From contig NC_053193.1 in assembly GCF_905163445.1 (NCBI RefSeq), forward strand, positions 8,928,001 through 8,992,000: a stretch of 64,000 bases of DNA, given 5' to 3'. The notes under the pieces were generated by a model, which ran no database searches, had not been told where the DNA came from, and saw nothing but the letters and a program-made list of their open reading frames with translations. Within the stretch, counting starts at the first letter, position 1; each line of letters starts with the position of its first letter. Source of the DNA: Pararge aegeria. Its lineage: Eukaryota; Arthropoda; Insecta; Lepidoptera; Nymphalidae. The translations under genes and the position numbers were made by a program. Below, piece by piece: positions 45,141-57,196 of this stretch.

Positions 45141-46222
45141 AAGTGGGTAATAACTTCATCCTCGGTCTCTGCCCGTTGAAACAAGTTTCACCAACTCTTA
45201 GGTGATAACTATTTGTGATCCGTTGATATATATCTAGGAATCTCCTTAGATTAGGCGTGACTTATTTAGTTTGTCGTCGTTCGTCGTGCATTAATATCCC
45301 ACGGCTGGGCATAAGGCTCATATTTCATATGAGGGAGGGATTAAGAGCATAGACCCGCGCTACTACAATTTTGGCAGATTTGTTTGTTCTCGGTAATAAT
45401 AATAACGGCTTGGGTATCGTGATCCCCCGCTCTCGTAGTCCACCGACCATAGGCACAGGGGTAGACTAGGCAAATTTCCTGCCTCCGAACTAGTGCTTAT
45501 AAGACATTTCCATCACTATTTTACTTGAGTGCTATAATAAAATGACTTAATCCACAAAAGCTCCTTCCTGTAAGAAGCAGTCAAGCTACAACTTAAAATA
45601 TCTTTGTGTACCTATAATATCTCAAAGGTGTTTTTTATCATCAAAATGATTATTTTTGGTAAGGCATTTTTAACATTATTTCCCCCCGAAAATGCAAGTT
45701 TTATTCAAGTAACATTTTTAATTATGGACCCCTAAGATAGTATATAAACATCTACTGAAGTTGAACACAATGCCTGGTGGTACAATCGGCCTGAACTAGA
45801 AAATAGCTGCGTAAGGATAAATTCATATAAAGCTACTATAGAATCTAACTGTAAAATAGATTAAGGGCCACATCGACGTATTTAGCATAATAAAACATGA
45901 AACTGAGTAACTAATAAAAAAGCAATGAGGATATAAACATAATGCCTAGTAGTGTCGTAATTTTGCTTTTTAAAAGAGTATTTAATGGGACTGCAAGCAA
46001 ATGCTATTAACGCTGAAATTGCTGTAAATGCAGCCGCAACAGTAATTAAGGCAGCATGCGATGCAGTTCAAATATACAAATGGAGTCTGCTGTAAATTCA
46101 CTTCCCATATGGGTTCATTTAAATAACTAACTTTAACCCTCCGCACCGTTAGTACCAATGCGTATTAATAAACAATGAGTGATTTTCCCACACATTGTTT
46201 TTTGGAAACAATGGGGGAAATG
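45141..46222. other. No gene seen
   Basis: One LINE-tail-like piece lies near 45290-45390 (CCCACGGCTGGGCATAAGGC). The rest is unremarkable. Confidence 0.35.
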
Positions 46223-46273
46223 ATATGTGGGAAAGCGAGCGCAAGAATATATTGCGCTCGCTTTCCCACATAT
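46223..46273. repeat. Perfect 22-bp GC-rich inverted repeat
   Basis: Arms 46223-46244 and 46252-46273 are exact reverse complements around the 7-base spacer GAATATA. The arms carry GGGAAAGCGAGCGCAA, unusually GC-rich for the region. A smaller inverted pair sits just upstream at 46190-46215. Confidence 0.95.
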
Positions 46274-46841
46274 TATGCCCATAAGTTTGCACTCTCTACA
46301 AGTAGGAGTGTTACGTTTAGGATCTGAACACGTTTTGGTAAATAATAACAACTGCAACATAAATTAGGTACATGTTTGAATTTGGCTGTATTTGAACTTG
46401 TAAAGTTGTTTACATCCCTAATAATCATAGTTGCGACTGTAGCGTACGTAACTATTAATATGCACTGTCTCACGTACACAAGCAGAGGGGCTAGCTGTCA
46501 ATCGGGTAGTCTTGAGAGGGACAAGGTACTTATTGGACGTGCGCCTGCACTCGTGACAGTGTAGTAGTGAGCCAGTGGATTGTAAGTACTACCGGCTGTA
46601 CCGGCCATAACGGTGACGACCGGCTTTAGGTCTTTTTTAGCAGTGAGTCTAAGTTATCTTGCACTGACTTGATATTAAATTTTTTTGTATAATTTTAAAA
46701 CGAATTGATAATTTTCGTAATAGTAATGTAGTAAATGGCAGCACAGCACTAATAATAGTGTAATGGGTATTAAAAAGTACTAAGTCAAGGGTACAAAACA
46801 TATATTTATATATCTCTTCTGTGTAAGATGAATTTATCTTC

Positions 46842-47233
46842 TTATTCTTTGGCTTTTAAATGTGCCAAATGAGCACGCTGTGCTTCGCCAATGTCACGTA
46901 TACTTGAAAGGACGAAGGTTTGCCAGACACCATGCATCATGAAGACGGACATTCGATATTTTTTACCCCGGAAAAAAAGGTTCTCGATGAACTCATAATC
47001 TGGAACAAATGTGGACGAGCCTCGGAAAACAGTTAGTGCACTATGCTGACGTAAATATTTACCTGCGAAGTATATTATGTATCCTGAATCCGCAACAAAC
47101 ATCGTAAATCTTTGTGCGGTTGTATAATCTATAACACGGGTTTCTTTACAAACACTCTGCACATTCGGGATAAACGGCTGACTAATACATAAAACGAATT
47201 TACGATGATGTGTAGAACGTAGGAAAACTTCAC
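46842..47233 (-). CDS. Probable terminal exon, unrecognised gene
   Basis: The minus-strand frame stays open for 392 bases and ends in TAA at 46842. It begins just after a plausible acceptor: TCTAAT branch-like sequence, then CTCTTTCCGGGTTTATAG, then GTGAAGTTTTCC. The protein (129 complete codons) includes EVFLRSTHHRKFVLCISQPF, VIDYTTAQRFTMFVADSGYI, IYFAGKYLRQHSALTVFRG, FVPDYEFIENLFFRGKKYRM and HGVWQTFVLSSIRDIGEAQR. Codon use is mixed and gene-like, unlike the AT-driven random frames around it. It has no transmembrane segment I would call and no repeat hallmarks. I do not recognise the family. Upstream exons, expected at higher coordinates, were not found. Confidence 0.45.
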
Positions 47234-47389
47234 CTATAAACCCGGAAAGAGCTAGTTTCTTAGATTAGATACACTAAGGGAAGTCGTGAATTTATATTAA
47301 ATAGCTAACCCAATATGATTGAGTTCAGTTGCGGATATTTTGTTGTTGCCCTTCCAATGCCCTTGACTGCAATGTCACCTTTTTATATA

Positions 47390-47640
47390 ATAATAATTGA
47401 CGGACCATTTCCTATAAACAGGGCAACACTTCACAGGGCATGCAAGCAGCACGTCCTTCAACATGACGCCCTGTGTCCATCAATTTGAGGCTTAGGTGAT
47501 AAGCCTCATGTGTCTGTATTAACACCGGCAACCACGCCCCTCAGACCGGAACACAGCATTGCAACAATGCTGCCTAGCATCCGAAATAGGCATGGCGATG
47601 GTACTTCCCCGGGCGAGCTCTGTCACAAAAAGCTCTTTGT
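47390..47640 (-). repeat. Family E copy, minus strand
   Basis: The reversed order is AATAATTGACGGACC, CAGGGCATGCAAGCAGC, CGCCCTGTGTCCATCAATTTG, GAGGCTTAGGTGATAAGCC, GCATGGCGATGGTACTTCC and GAGCTCTGTCACAAAAAGCT. This is the most complete copy. Confidence 0.7.
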
Positions 47641-47986
47641 TGTTATGCGCTCTTCTTAGACCAGGGCGTGTTTGGAACCCTCCTAGCTTTAGTTTTAAGT
47701 TGACGAATGCAGTTATCACCATCACCTAACTTTAGTGTTAACATGTTAAATGTATGAACGCTTCATAAGTGCCTGGTATGAGGTCTACATAAATATTTTT
47801 TTAATTTTAATTTGAAATTGAATTTGAATCTACTACTAAAACCTCTACTAATTGGAGCCTGTGATTGTGCTTTAGGTTTATGTTGTCGAACGAAGTTCAG
47901 GCTATTATGTAATAATATATGTATGAACGATTTATAAGTGCCTGTGATAGGCCTACGCGAATAAAAAATATTTGACTTTGACTTTG
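47641..47986 (+). repeat. TTTGAC-family LINE tails, two pieces
   Basis: 47641-47810 has GCTCTTCTTAGACCAGGGCG and GGAACCCTCCTAGC, with a corrupted tail. 47885-47986 ends with GCCTACGCGAATAAAAAAT and two TTTGAC repeats. They follow family E directly. Confidence 0.7.
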
Positions 47987-48119
47987 TATGATGATGCGTT
48001 CTTAGATGGTTACCTGTTAGGGTTATGGCAGCTTTTTTAAGTCTATATCTCTAATTGGTTTTTACGCGTCATCATGCTGAATTTAATTACGTCTCGTCTT
48101 GGTATGTAAGATGGTAACA

Positions 48120-48240
48120 AGTCATGGCCAAAGCCTCAAATCAGGCTTTCCCAGGGGAAATTCAGAAGTTATAGATTCTCAAATTACCTCGGCCGGGGAA
48201 TAAACCCGGGCTCTCCCACTTAGAACATCAAGGTGTACAA
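48120..48240 (-). repeat. LINE-like fragment (GGCCAAAGCCTC family)
   Basis: CATGGCCAAAGCCTCAAATC, CTCAAATTACCTCGGCCGGG and AATAAACCCGGGCTCTCCCA resemble the reversed family at 2400-2560. A sibling lies at 49436-49545. Confidence 0.4.
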
Positions 48241-49435
48241 CACAACAGCAGGGAGGTTTTCAAAAGATTATCTATTACTTACGACACATTATCAAAGCCA
48301 GTTTAGGCATCTATGATTATTAAAGTGCCTCTGATTTTGGACATGACAATGATAATAGCGTATAGAAAATATATAGCAGACCGTTAAGCACAATGTTCAA
48401 AACGATATTAACGTTACAGCCATGTTAATGGATTACAAAAAGCGAATATTGTTGGCTATGCGCCATAAATTGTGAAAGCAGTTGCAAATAATAGTTCGTG
48501 TAGTCGACAGCGTCTGTTTTTGTTGGAAAATTATTTGTTGGTACAGTTTAAGGACATATTTCCGATAAGACTGACACCGGAATGCAAGTTCTAGGTAACC
48601 AACTTTATTTATTCATCGCTAAAATAAAATCCGAAGCTTGGAAAGATGAATCTAAGGCAAATTAAATTGATGGTGTACAGACCACGGACTGTTGTTTTTG
48701 AGGCAGTCGAATAATTGATTTAATTATCTGACTCGCATTGCCGGCCTTTTCATGACTCTTACTAACATTGTTCGTGTGCATTAAGTTCATTACAATATCC
48801 TGTAGGGATTTAATTTTAGGTACGATAAAAAGTATCTTGATACGCTCCAGGATACAAGATATCCATGCGGCAAATTTTATCAAGATAGCACGGTGAAAAG
48901 GTAATGAAAACGCATAACGCAAAACAAATGTACTCTGAAGGATCAACAGCGCTTTTTTTATGTTACATTACGTATACCGGATGACCAATAATATATTACA
49001 CTCGATTGACATATTCGGTAACAGATGAAACAGTTAACAACCCACACGTCCAGTGTTCTGATGTACTACTGTTGATAATTAATTAATATAAACGCAAAAC
49101 GGCTAGGAAAATGGCATCCATTCCGTAATGAGAGCACACTGTTCACGTCAATGATATGAGAGACATGTTAATTCCATTAACGAAATGAAAACTGATTTTC
49201 ATTTACTGTTTGTTGTTCTTTGTTAGTTGCAAATGATATTTAGTTTGTGTTATTTTTTGACGTCGTACAAATAATCATCGTTAGCGTATGCTTTTGTGGA
49301 AGTAGTTAAATAGCGAAGCCTTTTAGCGACTGAAAGGATGTCTTTAAAACATTTTCATGTAGGTGTGTATGGTATATCCGCCAAAACGTTGCGAATATAT
49401 TATACTTCATGTTGCCACACAATATACGGCTTTGT
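48241..49435. other. No gene supported
   Basis: A 94-codon minus-strand frame (48662-48946) reads FVLRYAFSLPFHRAILIKFA and then becomes polar. It has no splice evidence or known motif, so I do not call it. Confidence 0.4.
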
Positions 49436-49545
49436 CGGTAGAGTGGTAACTAGACACAGCCAAAGCCTCCCACCATCCAGGCCAGAGAAAATTCGAATAT
49501 TATAAATTCCAAATTGCCACTGGCGGTATTCGAAACTGGGACCTA
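49436..49545 (-). repeat. LINE-like fragment
   Basis: GTCGGTAGAGTGGTAACTAG and CACAGCCAAAGCCTCCCACC followed by ATAAATTCCAAATTGCC belong to the same reversed family as 21620-21965. Confidence 0.45.
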
Positions 49546-49636
49546 TTACTTAAATTTACAGCGATCACCGAGGTCGAAAAGTTTAACATAACTTAGAGCC
49601 GCTAACAGAGCTATCGATGTTATGTGTTAGTCCAAA

Positions 49637-49682
49637 GTAGGTAAAAGGTTGAAGTTCACTAGAATTTCTACCTTTTACCTAC
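49637..49682. repeat. 13-bp inverted repeat
   Basis: Arms GTAGGTAAAAGGT (49637-49649) and ACCTTTTACCTAC (49670-49682) are exact, with a 20-base spacer. It is shorter than the other inverted repeats and could be chance. Confidence 0.7.
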
Positions 49683-50962
49683 AATTACACAATTACAAAC
49701 AAGGTCAATAAAGTCGCTCCATTCTCAGAATCTAAGAGAAACCTTTCGCACAAATGTAGGAGGAGGTTGTTGATTAAGGTGAACAAGGTAAGCAAAACAC
49801 TTGAATCTCGTCGTTACCGAATGAATCGTTATGGAAAGCGATGTGAATTTTGCTCGGTAAGCATGTGATTATATTTAAGTATATTATTTTATAAAACTTA
49901 GAAGATGTTTAAGCTTGTTAGTATAAACTTCCTTTATTAATATGTCAATAGCATTTTAAATTAAACATACACGACAAAACCCTCTTGTTCTAAGGCGTTA
50001 AAATTTTTAATTTCCTTCGATATTTCGATACAATTCCGCGACAGCACGACCAATCTGTTCGTGTAATATATATATATTTGTTATACAACATATGTATATA
50101 AATAAAAGTATCACGTGCTTCTTTTTATCTAACACGCAAGTAGGTTGAGTTACTGTAGTTATGTACTTTATAAGAAAAAAAATCCAATGGTTGACCATAT
50201 ATAGCAGGTTATAATTAATATTAATATTTTCATTAATATTTATTCGTATGAGAGCATCTCTCAAATATATATTTTTTAATTATTATGATTCAATTTGCCA
50301 TATCAACAGTTTTACATAATATTGGTGAGTTTGGAGGAAACTAAACGTTACGTGGCTTTGACAGAAGGACTGATGGACAGATTGCAATTTCACTGAAGCT
50401 ATAAACAATAAATAAACCCTAAATGTATTCAATATTAATTATACCGTAACGTTAACGGTCTCCGTATTTTAAAACAAAATACATCTTGACCTTTTTCAAA
50501 AAGTAAAAAGTCGTTTTTTTGTACCATTCGAAGTGAGCTTTTTAAAGAACGTCATTACTATTCTTAGAAACAGATATTTCTTCGTCCGTTTTCAACTTCT
50601 TTAATATACTTAGCAAGAAAGAACATCCTTTCTAAAGACTCAAAGAAAACATTCCGCCAAAGGTATTATGTTCAACTCATAATTAAAAACATGTTGGTAG
50701 GTAGGTTGCTTAGGTTTTTAATCTTGCATTCTTATGGTTGTAGATCATATCAATTGAAGACTCCTCGAGAGAAATATAGTGAGTATTAAATTAAAAGCAA
50801 CTTTGTAATACCGTTTAAAAGTTTTCGTTATTCATGTAAAAAATAAACTGTCTGCCTCGATTTTCAAAACAAATTCACTAAAGCTCATAACCTCACTCTT
50901 CTGTGAAAGACTGACTGCAATCTCAGTGGGAAATTTATAATAATAATTAGTGGTGGTGATGT
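49683..50962. other. No gene seen
   Basis: AT-rich DNA without recognised features. Confidence 0.4.
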
Positions 50963-51674
50963 GAATGTAAGTTTGTTTGTTACGCTTTCACGCAAAAACT
51001 ACTAAACCGATCAACATGAAACTTTGTACACATATTTCTGAAGGTATTGGAAGTAATATAGGACGCTTTTCATCCCTAAATTAAGCTCAGTTCTTTTGGG
51101 AGAGGGAACGAAAGTGTTTGACGATTTTACACCATAACGCCGTCAAATGATAACTGACTTAAATAATTACTTTTGTACTTTAGAGTTTATAATGCCTGTT
51201 TAATTCTGCACAAATTTCGTGTAGATCTGATGATGTGATTGGAGATAGAGGACAGAACTCCTCAGCGGCCGGCAGCAAACCCGTCATTTAAGGCTTAGCG
51301 ATACTGAATAATATTTTTTTTTTAAGATCTACAACTAAATTGAATGCCACATCCACACACATTGACGGCCGATTGGCGCAGTGGGCAGCGACCCTGCTTT
51401 CAGAGTCCAAGGCCGTGTATTCGATTCCCACAACTGGAAAATGTTTGTGTGATGAACATTAATGTTTTTTAGTGTCTGGGTGTTTATATGTATATTATAA
51501 GTATTTATGTATGTTATTCATAAAAATATTCATCAGTCACCTTAGTACCCATAACACAAGCTACGCTTACTTTGGGGCTAGATGGCGATGTGTGTATTGT
51601 CGTAGTATATTTAGTATATTTATTACATCCAAAAACAAAAAAAAACGCGGACGAAGTCGCGGGCAACAGCTAGT
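50963..51674 (+). mobile_element. Lep1-type Helitron carrying a nested SINE-A
   Basis: The 5' region has GAATGTAAGTTTGTTTGTTACGCTTTCACG and CCGATCAACATGAAACTTTG. The 3' region has GAGGACAGAACTCCTCAGCGG, GGCTTAGCGATACTG and GACGAAGTCGCGGGCAACAG, then CTAGT. The extreme 5' TCCCTACT end is degraded. SINE-A (51364-51630) splits it near the 3' end, inside the stretch written GCCACATCAAAAAAC in the 57 kb copy. Confidence 0.85.
51364..51630 (+). repeat. SINE-A nested in a Helitron
   Basis: The head GACGGCCGATTGGCGCAGTG has a perfect A box, and the B box is altered to GTATTCGATTCCC. The body is complete. ACATCCACACACATT on the left and ACATCCAAAAACAAA on the right may be a decayed target duplication. 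Confidence 0.92.
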
Positions 51675-52621
51675 ATCAAATAAATCTTTATTGATGTCAA
51701 CCCACAGGAAAGCTGTAGTAACAGCCGCTAAATTTACTGAATAATGAATTGCAATATTATCACTCCTATTTAAAATTTATCCAAATAATTAACGTAATGA
51801 TTAATTTCCAGAGTGCCTATTATAAATATTTAATGCTGCTTATGTTTCAGTGGCACGTACTTACTGCAGCTTTCCGAAGTAATTTGATAATTGCACCGAT
51901 AATAAATAAATAATGGATGCGAAAATTTCATTGGCTGATTGATTCCATTGCAAATTGATTCCAACTTGATTATTTAAAATTTATGTTGCAACCAAACCCC
52001 AACAATTGTTATAGACATTGGTATTACTTATGATCTTTATAAAGATGGTATCTGACAATGATAAATCGACGTCAGGGTGGGTGAGATGTCGCAGAGGACG
52101 CCACTGTTAGCTGCGGGGCATACATCGCAAAACGCAGTATTACAGTTTTAAAATCATTTATTTAATATGTTACTATGGTTTTGAAATAGAGTTTCGTATG
52201 ACATACTTACCTTAAAGTTTCTAAAATAAGAATTATGATTATAAAAGAATAACAAGATAATACTGCTTTAACGCCTCGTTGTTTTTAGGTAAAACCCCAG
52301 ACCTGTGGGTTCAGTTAAAAAAAAAACTCGCTATGTGAGGCTTTGGTTAATTTTCTAAGGTAACCGACCTCTAATCATTGGGGGTTAAAGAGTATCGCCA
52401 TCCAACATTCGGCTTTACGCGAGAATCAGCTTGATTTAAAAATGTCAAGACTTATTCCTTGCGCGGTGCGCCTATTCGAGATATTAAAGTTATTACGCTT
52501 TTTACTTCATTTATCTTAATTTTTTGTCAGTAAAAGTGCTTTTGCCGCATTATCGAACGAGTTTCTTTGATGCAGATTAAATTTCTTTATCATGATCATG
52601 ATAAATTAACACCCGATTAAC
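51675..52621. other. No gene seen
   Basis: AT-rich DNA. No supported features. Confidence 0.4.
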
Positions 52622-52835
52622 GACAAGTCGGGTTTAAAGCCCATATCACCACGCTAGCAAAGAGCGGATTGGTAGACTTCACATACCTTTGAGAACATAC
52701 TATCATGCATGCACAACTCCTCACACTGTTTTCCTACATCGTAAAACCAAATGATATTAAATTGCTTAAAAACGCAAGTACTTTCGAAAAGTTAAAGATC
52801 TGCGTGCCGGGGGTCGAAATCACTCGCCCCCGAAA
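52622..52835 (-). repeat. SINE-B, minus strand, decayed
   Basis: CACCACGCTAGCAAAGAGCGG, GGTAGACTTCACATACCTTTG, CATGCATGCACAACTCC, ACCAAATGATATTAAATTGC and ATCTGCGTGCCGGGGG follow SINE-B in reverse. Confidence 0.65.
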
Positions 52836-52880
52836 TATAATATGAATTATGAATATTTATTAAATAAAGTATATAGGCTT

Positions 52881-52937
52881 CAATAATTAAAATGGATAAA
52901 ATGGATTCTATTTCCATTTTATCCATTTTAATTATTG
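52881..52937. repeat. Perfect 25-bp inverted repeat
   Basis: Arms 52881-52905 and 52913-52937 are exact reverse complements around the 7-base spacer TTCTATT. A looser complement (TATAGG with CTATA) extends the stem outward. Confidence 0.95.
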
Positions 52938-53597
52938 ACGCTATACGTTATTCAAAAAAAGAGTTGGAAAGCATGCAGGTGGAGTAGTAACAATAGAGCT
53001 TTAAAAAAATGCTGGATAAAAAGTTAAGCCTAAATGACTTTCTGTTATAGGTTTTGTAAAAATTCCGAATAGTAGAAAATCCCTGCAACCGAAGCGCTCT
53101 CAAAGGCATTGTGGAGTTCTAGCTGAGTTCGCTACTTCATTAAAACTGTTCCTCTTATCGGTAACCGCCAATCAAATTTAAACCGAACTCACTTTAAACT
53201 TTACTATATTCCTTTAACCGTACAATGGTCGGAACAATCGAATTTGCGAACAATTTTGTAAAACACAATTTCATTTTACGAGTATGAATTCTTCTTCTTC
53301 GACATTCGGTTTTTCGATGTGGGGATTTAATACCCATATCCTTGAGATATTTAACTCTTTAGGGGAGTGATCTGGTCACAAAGTGCATTATGTTATGTTC
53401 AATTCAGTGGATACAATACTAGTTGACTGTGAGGGTTATTAATTATCTACGTTCTGATTTTTATAAGTGACGGGATATAAGTGTAGGAGAAGGCGCTGCG
53501 CTTACCTATTTTGACTTACGAGTAAATACCTAGTTATCGTGCTGTAACAAACAGTCTCAGGTTCAGCCAGTTTTTTTTACTGTTATCTGCAAGCATG

Positions 53598-53943
53598 AGC
53601 TGCTATGGTTAAAAACTTAAAATATTGTCATAATTTGGTTTCATATACGATGTAAGATTAGAAAAGAAGAATAAGAGATTCATACCAACATTTAACCCTT
53701 TAAATACCAGTAAAAGCTGGGTCACAGTATGAGAATGGTTGTTTGACGCCTTTGATCTCGATGTAAACGGTATACTACGAGAGTTGCGAGAGTCGATTGA
53801 TATTTAGAAATTTTTTTTTAATCTTTCCCCTTACCCTATTTAAGGGGTTAGATTCGGGAAGTGGTAGGAATCTCTTCTTCATTTTTACTTACATCGTGAA
53901 ACCAAATTAATCGCAATATTTTAAGTTTCTAACCTTAGCAGAT
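53598..53943. repeat. Long imperfect inverted repeat, ~110-bp arms
   Basis: The arm near 53598-53710 (GGTTAAAAACTTAAAATATTG, TAATTTGGTTTCATA, GATGTAAG, AGAGATTCATACCA) is the reverse complement of 53831-53943 (TGGTAGGAATCTCT, CTTACATCGTGAAACC, CAATATTTTAAGTTTCTAACC) at roughly 80 percent. The 120-base centre is unrelated. It could be two opposite copies of one repeat or a foldback element. There are no open frames. Confidence 0.75.
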
Positions 53944-56933
53944 CAGGCTGACTGTTGATAGATTAGTCAGTCTGGACAAGTGCTTTTATACACATCTTGC
54001 TCATTTTACATTGACATTCACTGACATATTAGTCATTTAGCGGCATGCAGGGAATGGAAATATACATAAAATTAACCCTGCAGCGTGCCTATCAAACCTG
54101 CAACTCCTTTGCGTGCAAAGCGAACAAACAGCGCTGCTGCCCGACGGATGTTTATTCTAGATTTACTTAATCAACGTTAGTAAGCATTTGCTTGATGAAC
54201 TAATTCGTTCCATGCAAGCGTATTAAGATAAAAGGAATAACGTAGAAACTACATCAAGCATATTTACTTGTTGTGGTAACTTTGTACTTAGGGTCATTAA
54301 TGTTCAGAAACTAGTGTAAGGTCGAAGTTTGCAACAATGCGAATACGTATGTAATAACTGTGATCCCTCGGGCGTGGTTTAATTTGACACTAATAGTGGT
54401 TTAGTTGTTCTGAACTTGTGTTTCAAACGTAGGAAATGTTAAATTAGATATATAATATATTATTTTCGTTAATATATATATTAAAATGTTTTAATCGAAT
54501 ATTTGATCGCAGAAAAAATCGAAGAACAATAAATAATATTTTCAAAATTTCTTATTAGTACTTTAGTCTTGACCGAAATATGTGAGATGTTGCTGAGAAA
54601 AATACAGCTGATATAATGCCGATCGAGTTTGCACCGCATACTTCTTATATGATATGAGAAGAATATGAGTCATATAAAACATATTAGGGAGCCTTAGTTC
54701 AGTCCTCATTCAGAGTTCTTGTTTGTATGATGTCAAATTTAATTACGCCCTTTATCTGTTAATTGTTAAAAATATTAATAAATAATTCATAAGTATTTGT
54801 AAGCAAGAGAACTTTTTAATAATGTCTTGAGTGTAAGTTTAAATAAATTAACGCAAAATTATTTTAATCTGAAAGGTTGGAGGTAGAAATTTAACCCAGT
54901 AATATTTTTAAATACCTATAACTGTTGATATTATACTAATATTAACCACCTTCTTATAGCTACATAGCCATTTATTTAAGCGCGCGAGCTGTAAGTAAAT
55001 ACCGCGATAAGGAAGTCAAGGTTGTAATGATCAATGCACACGTGTTTCAGACGACTTTTTTATAACACCTGCGAAGGAAAGAAAGAATAGGCTAAACTTT
55101 CAAAACTGTTCTCTGAAAATGACAATGATGAAATTATTGCGTAGCGTTCCGTAGTTTTGGTAGTTTTTAGTGGCATCGAGCTAAACACTCGCGATTTGTG
55201 CCTTGATTATTATTTAGTAATTATTAGTGATGAAAAATAATGTAAATTGCTTAACCAGATGACCCGCTGAACTTCGTGCCACCTCGACCGTACCGTAAGC
55301 TGAATAGTTTGTTGAAACTATTCTGCTTTTAATCTAATTCTTCTAATCGAACCTTATCTATGGAAAGCATTCCTTTTTGCATATTGATTTTTTAAACCAG
55401 TAAACTAGTTTAAAAAAAAAACAATATGCAAATAAAACCTGCAAAATTAAGCGAACAAAACAGTAAATCGTTGACCCGTTTTCGAGCTTTTGTGAGACTC
55501 GCGACATTATTTTTATTTATTGACATTATTGATGATATTTTTTGATTTTTATTTTTCTTGATCTATCTTATTATGTTATTGTTAAACTTATTTATTATCA
55601 CGTCTTGCGTAACTTAAAACAGTTCAATAAGTTTTTTTTTATAAATAAGATATTTAACTCAAGGAGATAACATGAAATCATTGTGTAAGTTTCTGTGAAT
55701 AGCCTGTTCAAATATATTGAAAAGTAAAGATAAAACGCATAATAGAAATCCTCTGTGATCGAACATTATCAGTTTTCCATGTCATTTAGTTTACTCAATA
55801 AGGGGAACCAATGAACCAGTAACACTGGGTGCAGGTATTCAACGATAAGTAAGCCAACCAGAAAAGATTAAAGGTAACAAAACTAATAGTTTGAATAATT
55901 TCAACCCTCTTGCGGTTTTTCGTGAAATTATGAAATTTTCAATGCGGCCTTAAAAAACCAGTTTCAACAGAGGAACTGCCAATGTGTTTACTTTTTAGAG
56001 AATGTTTCATCCACCCCTTTTGTAATTCCATCATCATCACTATCAGAAGTCTGTAAACCTCCCCTGCTTGACATACATTTAATAATAAATGATAAATAAA
56101 TAAAATAGTTTATTTTTACAAGTTTTTACAGTTTTAACAAGATTGCAAGTTTGGAACCTCCTTTTAGATGTAGTAGTACTATACCTGTATCTGAAGACTC
56201 CGCTCTTCCATAACAATATCCGTTATATGCGTAAAAGAAGTAAGTTGCATTTTAAAATAAATTTAGGAACACTGAAATTTAGGTATATTAACATAATGTA
56301 TATGCGTGCGCGTGTGCGTGTTTGTGAGTGTGTGAGCCTATTTTGTCGATACATATGGAACTTTAATTTATATCTTAGCTGTGGGCTTGCATACATTTTG
56401 TTCACCACTCTATTACGTTAAAAAAAAGAAAATGGATTTTTCAGTGATCTAGTGATAGTGATTACTTATAATCCGGACGTAATGATATATTTATTGTATG
56501 CAATGCATCTATTGCATAGCTAAAAGCAAATCGGAAATACATTGAAGTTAAGTTAAATCTGTTTATTGAAAATTTTCCGTTAAAGTAGGATATACACATT
56601 AAAAAGCGATTACAGACGCTCCGGCTTATCGGGCATACGTCTTGGATCAACAAATTTAAGATACAAAGACTACCAAGAGAGCGTAAAATATAAGAGTAAA
56701 AACTAGTTTAGTTACCGTGGAACGCCAGGTCACGTATGTTAAACAGACGGAAAGGGGGTTGCTTCAATGTAAATGTTTTTTTTTGTTTTGTCACTTCACA
56801 AAATCTATAGGTACCTACTGATAAAGCAATTTATGTTTGACCAAATTCTCGAATACTATTGAATAAAATGTTACATTAAATACCTTATTAATTCGGGTTT
56901 TGTATTCCATCCATTTGTCCTATTAATCTTATA
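53944..56933. other. Long interval with no gene or repeat recognised
   Basis: AT-rich throughout. Short frames near 56143 and 56223 overlap on opposite strands across a GT-rich patch and have no motifs. This is the largest stretch in which I see nothing. Confidence 0.4.
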
Positions 56934-57116
56934 CTAGCTGTCCCGGCGAACTTCGTACCGCGGATTTTTTTTTTATGAATGTTATATTTTAATGCTTATT
57001 ATCCTATTCCGGTCTAAGAGGAATCCAAAAAATCAAATATCAAAAAAATTGGTCCAGCCGTTCTTGAGTCATAAATGGTGTAACTAACACAACTTTATTT
57101 TATAAATATAGAAGAT
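56934..57116 (+). repeat. Family D single unit
   Basis: Begins CTAGCTGTCCCGGCGAACTT and continues with CCTATTCCGGTCTAAGAGG and TTGGTCCAGCCGTTC. It ends AATGGTGTAACTAACACAAC and TATAAATATAGAAGAT. It is very close to unit two at 43.7 kb. Confidence 0.8.
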
Positions 57117-57196
57117 GATTGGTTTAACGCCATTTAAATTTAGTGACCAAACCACGAAGAAACACCTTATTTACCAAACACAATGTTACAAGTACA

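Noticed and set aside
48662..48946. 94-codon minus-strand frame with a hydrophobic start
   Set aside because: A receptor-like hydrophobic stretch was considered, but there is no clear start, acceptor or family motif.
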